A stretch of 23,763 nucleotides of DNA from CAZJHX01 sp964545715 (GTDB lineage Bacteria; Myxococcota_A; UBA9042; GCA-2863065), in the NCBI GenBank assembly GCA_964545715.1, contig CAZJHX010000162.1, positions 1 through 23,763 on the forward strand, read 5' to 3'. Made by a program: the position numbers and the translations under genes. Below are positions 1-5,337 of the stretch, one piece after another (within the stretch, counting starts at the first letter, position 1; each line of letters begins with the position of its first letter). The notes under the pieces were generated by a model. It saw only the letters and a list, made by a program, of their open reading frames with translations. It was not told where the DNA came from and searched no databases.

Positions 1-165
1 GGGGGGGGGGCGGGCGGCATGGGGGGGGGGTACTCCTTGGGGGACGTGCTGGTGGGGTAAGGGGGGGCCGCGACGCGGGCGGAGCGTGCTCGTGACCGGC
101 GAGGCGCGTCCGGCGGGGCCACATCCAGACCGCGGCACCCGTAAAACCCGCGACGGTCGCCATAG
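1..165. other. G-tract-rich, low-complexity window edge
   Basis: The first 70 bases hold two runs of ten G, one run of eight or more, and little else. Frame 1 on the plus strand reads a Gly-rich peptide that stops at 58-60; frame 3 reads a Gly-rich peptide that stops at 93-95. The minus strand is open from an ATG at 163 to the edge as a Pro-rich peptide. None has convincing coding character. It could be the end of a Gly-rich protein gene like the one at the opposite window edge, or low-quality assembly at a contig end. I see no other feature up to the gene at 214. Confidence 0.5.
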
Positions 166-213
166 TTGCGCTTGGTCAGGGCTGATTTCTGGACGCGGTT
201 ATGGGGCGCTCTT

Positions 214-552
214 ATGTTGGCCCCAGTGGACGAAACGCAACCCAAAGAGCTGGCGGTAAACGCCCTGCACCTGACCTGGCTGCTCGAGCGCGGTCGCGGT
301 GGTGTGCACCCGCTCTTCGACACCCATGTGATTCGTCGCGCCGTCATGAACGCGCCCGCCGAGATGCCTGAAGAGGACGACATGCTGCCTCGGCTGCAGC
401 GCCACATCACGGACCTGGCGGCGCTGCCGACGCTGGCCGATCAGCGCGCGTTCATCCTGTCGCTCTCCGATGGCGTGCAGGACCTGATGGTGCTGCTGTA
501 CTTTCGCTTTCTCGATCAGTTCATGCAGGGCCGCGAGCTCACGCTCCACTAG
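214..552 (+). CDS. Hypothetical protein, about 112 residues
   Basis: I do not recognise the family. The frame is open from a TTG at 166. I prefer the ATG at 214 because a GGGG purine run lies 7 nt upstream, whereas the TTG starts at 166 and 172 have no ribosome site. The product would be a soluble, probably helical protein with an acidic central segment (APAEMPEEDD) and a hydrophobic C-terminal helix (DLMVLLYFRFLDQFM), and no signal peptide or Cys. It ends 11 bp before the stop of the convergent GAF gene. Coding character is plausible: it is a long frame with an ordinary amino-acid mix. A shadow frame on the minus strand covers the same region and is not preferred. Function unknown. Confidence 0.6.
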   Translation: MLAPVDETQPKELAVNALHLTWLLERGRGGVHPLFDTHVIRRAVMNAPAEMPEEDDMLPRLQRHITDLAALPTLADQRAFILSLSDGVQDLMVLLYFRFLDQFMQGRELTLH

Positions 553-563
553 CCCGCACGGGC

Positions 564-1823
564 CTACATCTCGATGTGTTGGGACAGGTACTCGGCCGTG
601 CGCTTGGCGATGTAGTTCAGCACGTCCAGCTCGCCCGGCGTGTACTCGCTGCCCTCGCGGTGATTCATGATCTGCAGCGCTCCGAAGACGCGGCCCTCAT
701 ATTGGACCGGGGAGCACGCGACCGAGTCGATTCGGTAGCCGACCGACTTTGAGATGGAGCTCTGAAAGCGCGGGTCGTTTTCTACATCGCTGAGCGACAG
801 GGAGACGCCGTTGACCGCGCAGAAGCCCGCCAGCCCTTTGCCCATCGGCAGGCGATAGTTGATCACCTCTTCCGCCTTGGGACCGGTCGCTGTTGCGAAG
901 TACAGGTCGCGGCGGTTCATGTCCGCCAGCAGCAGCCACCCGGCCTCCGAGGGGATGCGCTTGACCGCCAGCTCCAGCGAGTACGTGAGCGCTTCTTCGA
1001 CGGTGTCGCCGACAAAGTCGATCTCGGCCATCTCCTCGAAGACCTGGGCAAACAGCTCCTCGTGGGCGCGCTCGGTGGCCTTCAGCCGCTCTTTGATGTT
1101 GGCGCCGGGGATGCGGCCCGAGTCGCGACCGACGACGCGCAGCTGATCCTTGTCGACCTGGTTCAGGTCCAGATGCGAGATGCTGCGCCCCGGGGTGGTC
1201 GTCGGCTCGTCGAAGTACTTCTCGAGGTCCGCCTCGTTCAGCGGGTAGTCGAGCTGCTCCATAGACGGCGCGCTGGTGGTCACGTGGTGCTGGGTCACCG
1301 CCTGGAGCACCTCTGCGGTGGGGCGCTCGTTGAACTCCGGCTCCGGCACCTGGCTGGCCCACGCGGGCTCGTCCGAGTCGATGAATTGGGGGACCTGCGA
1401 GGTGTCCGCCGTCAACGACGCCGGGGCCTGGTACCCTTTCGACTCCGGCACCGTGTCCTCAGGCGCCTCCAGCATCATCTGGATCTCGCCGGTGGCGGCT
1501 GTGGGATCGACCGCCGGCAGCTCCTCCGCAGTGGGGCGATCGTACGCAGGCACCTCGCGCAGTACGAACACATGACCCTCGGCGGGCTCCATGACGTGGA
1601 TGGACTTGTCGGTCTTGATGTCGCAGATCGCGCGCTTGATGATGTCCCGGTCGGCGCCGATCTCGTCCAGACCGTAACGCAGCGCCAGCATCCAGTTTTC
1701 GGCTTCGACGTCGATCGTCATGCTGACGCCGTCTTTATCCAGTGCCGGTATGTAGATGCGGTACAGCACGGGCCGACCATAACACAAGATTCCGCCGTGA
1801 GCGTCTCGCACAATCTTAAGCAT
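564..1823 (-). CDS. GAF-domain protein with conserved N-terminal module
   Basis: The 419-residue protein starts at the ATG at 1823 (MLKIVRDAHGG), with a G5 purine run just upstream; an in-frame GTG at 1838 is less likely. Residues 1-92 form a compact alpha/beta module that includes IDVEAENWMLALRYGL and EGHVFVLREV. Residues 93-245 are an acidic, Pro/Thr-rich linker carrying two copies of a short motif, RPTAEELPAV (96-105) and RPTAEVLQAV (167-176). Residues 275-415 are a GAF domain, recognisable from PMGKGLAGFCAVNG, the SDVENDPRFQ segment and GRVFGALQIMNHREG. GAF domains bind small ligands or mediate sensing and dimerisation. There is no output domain (kinase, cyclase, HTH), so it probably acts through a partner. 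There is no signal peptide, so it is cytoplasmic. It is divergent from the HD protein gene, whose probable promoter begins on this start codon. Confidence 0.85.
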   Translation of the reverse strand: MLKIVRDAHGGILCYGRPVLYRIYIPALDKDGVSMTIDVEAENWMLALRYGLDEIGADRDIIKRAICDIKTDKSIHVMEPAEGHVFVLREVPAYDRPTAEELPAVDPTAATGEIQMMLEAPEDTVPESKGYQAPASLTADTSQVPQFIDSDEPAWASQVPEPEFNERPTAEVLQAVTQHHVTTSAPSMEQLDYPLNEADLEKYFDEPTTTPGRSISHLDLNQVDKDQLRVVGRDSGRIPGANIKERLKATERAHEELFAQVFEEMAEIDFVGDTVEEALTYSLELAVKRIPSEAGWLLLADMNRRDLYFATATGPKAEEVINYRLPMGKGLAGFCAVNGVSLSLSDVENDPRFQSSISKSVGYRIDSVACSPVQYEGRVFGALQIMNHREGSEYTPGELDVLNYIAKRTAEYLSQHIEM

Positions 1824-1851
1824 TGACCCCCGCCGCACGCCTGTTTATCGT
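1823..1851 (+). promoter_or_regulatory. Probable sigma-70-type promoter for the HD protein gene
   Basis: TTGACC (1823-1828) and TATCGT (1846-1851) are separated by exactly 17 bp. They match the consensus boxes at 5 of 6 and 4 of 6 positions. Transcription would begin near 1858, giving a leader of about 35 nt to the TTG at 1892. The -35 box overlaps the last base of the start codon of the GAF gene on the other strand. Confidence 0.45.
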
Positions 1852-1881
1852 GCATCCCCGTTCGGGGCACTGGAGCGCTGT

Positions 1882-1885
1882 AGGA
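1882..1885 (+). promoter_or_regulatory. Ribosome binding site that decides the TTG start at 1892
   Basis: AGGA lies 6 nt before an in-frame TTG at 1892. The alternative TTG at 1823 has no purine-rich site and would place translation start inside the proposed -35 box. Confidence 0.5.
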
Positions 1886-1891
1886 CACGGT

Positions 1892-3208
1892 TTGAACACG
1901 AGCAATGATGGCATCGAAGCGGCGATTTCGCTGCTGGCTGGGCGCGGTCACAAGAGCTGGCGTCTGGGCCAGGCTGCGCTGGCCGCCGTTCGTGGGGATG
2001 CGGCGCCGCCATACGTCGAGCTGGTCACCGACGCGCCGGCCGCTGTCTGCGCCGAGGTGCTGGCGACCGTTCGCGAGCTCGCCGAGGGCCACGCGCTTTC
2101 CCTGGAGCCGCTGGGTGGGGTCGACCTCTCGGAGTTGCTGCTGGCACGCGGCATCACGCTGGACGCGATCGCCGTCGACACCGAGGGCAACGTCACCGAC
2201 CCCACCGGGGGCCTGCGCCACCTCGATGACGGCCTGATCCGCACCCTGCGCCCGCCGGACCACGCGTTTCGCGAGCAACCGGGGCTGCTCATGCGCCTGG
2301 CACGCGTCATCGCGAGCACGGGGCTGCGCCCAAGCAGCGAGCTGCATCGCTTTGCGTGCCGCGACAACGGCAACATTCTGGACGTGACCGATCGACGGCG
2401 CGACTGGGGTGCGAACATGAACGGGCTGCTGCTGGGCCCGCACGTGGCGATGGGTCTGGAGTGGCTGGAGGCGACCGGCGTGCTGTCGCTGCTGCTGCCC
2501 GAGATCGCCGCCATGATCGGCTTCGACAAGACCTGCGCGGTGCACCACAAGGACATCTGGGACCACACCAAGATCGTCACCGGCAAGGCGGCGCCCGACC
2601 TGGTCGTGAGGTGGGCCGCGCTGTGCCACGACATCGGCAAGGTCTGGACGCGCGCGGTCAACAAGAGCGGCAAGGTGCATTTCTTCCGCCACGAGGAGCA
2701 TGGCGCGCTGCTGTTCGAGGCCATCGCGCACCGCTTTGAGCTGACCGGGCCGCTGACCTTTCGCGTGCGCTACCTCATTCAGAACCACAGCCGCGTGAAC
2801 CTGTATGCCGATGACTGGACCGACAGCGCAGTGCGTCGCCTTATCCGCCAGACGGAGGGCCACCTGCACGACCTGCTGACGTTCTCCAAGGCCGACTACA
2901 CGACCAGGCGTGAGTCGCGCATTCGGCAGATGCAGCGCACCATGGCGGAGCTGGAGGCGCGCATCGCCCACATCCGCGCGGAGGACGCCAAGCAGCCGCC
3001 GCTGAGCAAGGGCATCGGCAACGCGATCATCGAACACTTTCAGCTGCGCCCGTCGCGCTTGATAGGCGATCTCAAGACGCTGCTGGAGAACGCCATCGAC
3101 ACCGGGGAGCTGCCCGAGCGCTCGGACGACGACATCTACCTGAAGTGGTTGCGGGACAGCGATGCGGCCATGGAGAAGATCACGGCTGCGCGCGGCCAGA
3201 AGCCGTAG
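1892..3208 (+). CDS. Class II CCA-adding/poly(A) polymerase-fold protein with degenerate catalytic head and intact HD domain
   Basis: The 438-residue protein starts at TTG 1892 (a longer frame starts at TTG 1823). Its whole length follows the class II tRNA nucleotidyltransferase fold, but the head has lost the catalytic motifs. The usual GG-X9-RD element is RLGQAALAAVRG (residues 24-35), and the DxD pair before TDA is YVE in PPYVELVTDAP (39-49). The RRDFTINAL motif has become ARGITLDAI, and EDxxRxxR has become EQPGLLMR. The HD domain looks complete: DIWDH (His225), LCHDIGK (His246-Asp247), FRHEEHG and FSKAD (Asp335). The C-terminal segment (about 371-415) also follows the family. In E. coli CCA enzyme the HD domain is a metal-dependent phosphohydrolase. 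I infer a cytoplasmic HD phosphohydrolase that no longer adds nucleotides. Automated annotation would probably call it a CCA transferase. It abuts the convergent lipoprotein gene with no gap. Confidence 0.8.
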   Translation: MNTSNDGIEAAISLLAGRGHKSWRLGQAALAAVRGDAAPPYVELVTDAPAAVCAEVLATVRELAEGHALSLEPLGGVDLSELLLARGITLDAIAVDTEGNVTDPTGGLRHLDDGLIRTLRPPDHAFREQPGLLMRLARVIASTGLRPSSELHRFACRDNGNILDVTDRRRDWGANMNGLLLGPHVAMGLEWLEATGVLSLLLPEIAAMIGFDKTCAVHHKDIWDHTKIVTGKAAPDLVVRWAALCHDIGKVWTRAVNKSGKVHFFRHEEHGALLFEAIAHRFELTGPLTFRVRYLIQNHSRVNLYADDWTDSAVRRLIRQTEGHLHDLLTFSKADYTTRRESRIRQMQRTMAELEARIAHIRAEDAKQPPLSKGIGNAIIEHFQLRPSRLIGDLKTLLENAIDTGELPERSDDDIYLKWLRDSDAAMEKITAARGQKP

Positions 3209-4081
3209 CTACTGCGGGCTGGCGGTCCACTCGCCGTCGCCGATGGCGTCGCTGTTGGGGATCATCGGGCTCGTGCCCGTCGACTCGCCTTCCCACGTGC
3301 CGGACATCTCCAGCGGCGTGATCAGCTTGCCCTCCAGCGTGCCCTCGAAGAAGACGGTTACGATGCCGAATAGAATGACCTCGCCGTCCACCATCTTGGC
3401 TTTCAGTACGCCGGTCTCGGGGTTGTAGCCGCCCTGCAGCTTCAGCGTGAAGGGGTACTGGCCCAGCGCGGTGCCGTCCATGTCGCCGATGACGACCAGC
3501 TTGGAGTCGATGCACTGAATTTCGAAGAACATGTCGCCCGCCACCGGCAGGTCGCCGTCCGGCGGTGCGCCGGGGATCGGCACCGACGTGTTGTATGTCA
3601 CCCCGCCGGTCCATAGGCCCTCCCAGGCCGACGAGATGCCCAGCGATTCGCAGTCGCCGATCGGGTTCAGCTGGCCGTCGGGCAGATCCGGCTTGGGCCC
3701 GATGTCCTTGGGCGCGGTGATCTCGCCCAGATAGTCTGCGAGCACCTCGAACGCGGCGTCGGAGGTGGGCAGATCGCCATAGTCGGGGAAGGGGCCCAGG
3801 TCCGTGGGCTGCGGTCCCTCGTCCGCGACGGCGTCCTCGATCGTCGGGGCGTCGTCGGCGACCGAGGCGTCGAGGCTATCGACCACATCCCCGTTGGCGA
3901 CGCCGACGCAGACGTTGTCGTGGCACTCCAGCGGTGACTTGCAGTCGTTGGTCGTCAGGCACGACGCGCCCTCGCCCCCCTTGCGTCCGCCGGAGCTCGG
4001 GTCGCTGCTGCACGCCACCATGGTGCCTGCCAGCACGGTGCCCCCCAGCAACAGGGCGCCGATGTACTTGGCGATGGTCAT
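3209..4081 (-). CDS. Secreted lipoprotein with Cys module and beta-rich domain
   Basis: The 290-residue precursor has a signal peptide (MTIAKYIGALLLGGTVLAG) and a lipobox MVAC, so Cys24 should carry the lipid. A small Cys module follows, with C41, C47, C53 and C58 (SCLTTNDCKSPLECHDNVCVG, the C-x5-C-x5-C-x4-C pattern common in myxobacterial surface lipoproteins). Next is an Asp-rich linker to about residue 145, then a beta-rich C-terminal domain with repeated W-x-G turns (AWEGLWTGG, SGTWEGE, DGEWTA). Two bases separate its ATG from the stop of the upstream aminotransferase gene. A GGAGG site lies at 4092-4096 inside that gene, so the two are probably coupled in translation. I do not recognise the C-terminal family. 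Location would be the outer or inner membrane surface. Confidence 0.85.
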   Translation of the reverse strand: MTIAKYIGALLLGGTVLAGTMVACSSDPSSGGRKGGEGASCLTTNDCKSPLECHDNVCVGVANGDVVDSLDASVADDAPTIEDAVADEGPQPTDLGPFPDYGDLPTSDAAFEVLADYLGEITAPKDIGPKPDLPDGQLNPIGDCESLGISSAWEGLWTGGVTYNTSVPIPGAPPDGDLPVAGDMFFEIQCIDSKLVVIGDMDGTALGQYPFTLKLQGGYNPETGVLKAKMVDGEVILFGIVTVFFEGTLEGKLITPLEMSGTWEGESTGTSPMIPNSDAIGDGEWTASPQ

Positions 4082-4083
4082 AA

Positions 4084-5310
4084 CTACGGATCCTCCACAG
4101 AGCTCACTGCCCGAACCAGGCGCGTCACCGCGTCAGGCCCGAGCGTCGGGTGAACCGGAAGCTGCAGCGCGTGGTCGTACACGTACTGAGCTGCCGGGAA
4201 CTCGACCGGGCCTCCTGCCGGATCGTCGAGCGCCGCCACGTTTCGCATCGGGTGCCGGCCGACGTCAACGTTGCGAGCAAGCAACTGCGCTGCGATCGCG
4301 TCAGGCTGCTCGCTGGTGGCGACGAAGAAGTACCACGCGTGGACGTCTCCGGCGATCGGTTTCTGGCGCTGCATGTGTGCGGGCAGCGCTGCGGTGATCG
4401 CGTCGGCGATGGCGTGGCGGCGGCGCTGGGTGTCGCTGAGGTCGCGCAGCTGCTGCAGGCCGGCAGCAGCCTGGATGGGCGAGAAGGCGTTGTCCACGTG
4501 GGCGTTGATCGTGCTCGGTCGCACGAGGGTGTTGTAGGCGCCGACCACGTCACTGCCCGCTGCTTTGAGCCCGGCCAGCGCCGGGAGGCCCAGCCAGCCG
4601 AACACGTTGGGTCGGGTCACGGCGTTGAGCGCGTAGCCGGCCAGCACGCGGCGGGCCATGGCGACCGGATCGGGCAGCGGGAGCGCGTTGACGGCCTTGC
4701 GCACCCGCGCGGCCAGGGCGTCGTCGTCGGTGGCCACCATGCCGCCACCGAACGTGTTGACCGCCTTGGTGACGACAAACGAGAAGATGGCCGCGTCGCC
4801 CATCGTGCCGCAGCGTCGCCCGGCGGAGGAGGCGTCGATGGCGTGCGCGCAGTCCTCCAGCACGGCGAGCCCGTGCTTCTCTGCAAACGCGCTGACGGCT
4901 GCCATGTCGCAGGGTGCGCCGAAGATGTGCGTGGCGATGATCGCTTTGACATGGGGGCGCATGGCGGACTCCAGCAGTGCCGGGTCCAGGTTGTGCGTCT
5001 GTCGATCGACGTCGACATACACGGGCTCTGCGCCGGTGCGCCGGATGGCCGACGGGACGCTCTCGTCGGTCAACGCGGGTAGCATGACGCCGTCGCCGTG
5101 GCCGACGCCCAGGCCCTCCAGGCACAGCTTCAGCCCCAGACGGCCGGCGCCCACCGGGATGGCGTGACGGACCCCGAGGTGTCGAGTGAACGCATCCTCG
5201 AACGCGGCGACCAGCGCGGACCCTTCATCGGGGCTCAGTCGCGCGGTGCGCAACAGGTCCATCAGCTCCCCGGGATACAGGTGGATGGTTCGGCGTGGGA
5301 TGCCCAGCAT
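4084..5310 (-). CDS. DegT/DnrJ/EryC1/StrS-family sugar aminotransferase
   Basis: This is a full-length (408 residues) PLP-dependent aminotransferase of the family that converts nucleotide-linked keto-sugars into amino sugars for surface glycans and antibiotics. Visible hallmarks are the substrate loop VGAGRLGLKLCLEGLG, HIFGAPCDM (127-135), LEDCAHAID with the PLP-ring Asp at 153, and FSFVVTKAVNTFGGGMV with the Schiff-base Lys at 182. The C-terminal LQLPVHPTL motif and the YFFVATSEQ strand are also typical. The ATG at 5310 gives the usual family N-terminus. It lies 27 bp after the GT-C gene and 2 bp before the lipoprotein gene, so all three probably form one transcript. The exact sugar cannot be read from the sequence. 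An ArnB-like role is conceivable because an ArnT-like enzyme is next to it, but no other Arn gene is present. Confidence 0.88.
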   Translation of the reverse strand: MLGIPRRTIHLYPGELMDLLRTARLSPDEGSALVAAFEDAFTRHLGVRHAIPVGAGRLGLKLCLEGLGVGHGDGVMLPALTDESVPSAIRRTGAEPVYVDVDRQTHNLDPALLESAMRPHVKAIIATHIFGAPCDMAAVSAFAEKHGLAVLEDCAHAIDASSAGRRCGTMGDAAIFSFVVTKAVNTFGGGMVATDDDALAARVRKAVNALPLPDPVAMARRVLAGYALNAVTRPNVFGWLGLPALAGLKAAGSDVVGAYNTLVRPSTINAHVDNAFSPIQAAAGLQQLRDLSDTQRRRHAIADAITAALPAHMQRQKPIAGDVHAWYFFVATSEQPDAIAAQLLARNVDVGRHPMRNVAALDDPAGGPVEFPAAQYVYDHALQLPVHPTLGPDAVTRLVRAVSSVEDP

Positions 5311-5337
5311 GCTCGCGTTGTACTAACCTCGCGCCGA

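Noticed and set aside
1..163. Possible partial divergent gene on the minus strand (ATG at 163, open to the edge)
   Set aside because: Only 54 codons, dominated by Pro codons from G-tracts, with no ribosome site or recognisable motif.
552..563. GCCC-GCAC-GGGC hairpin between the first two genes as a bidirectional terminator
   Set aside because: The stem is only four base pairs and neither side has a T run.
1718..3037. 439-codon open frame on the minus strand across the HD protein and GAF genes
   Set aside because: It is antisense to a gene with clear HD motifs and reads as Arg/His/Gln-rich sequence without recognisable domains, a usual shadow of GC-rich codon use.
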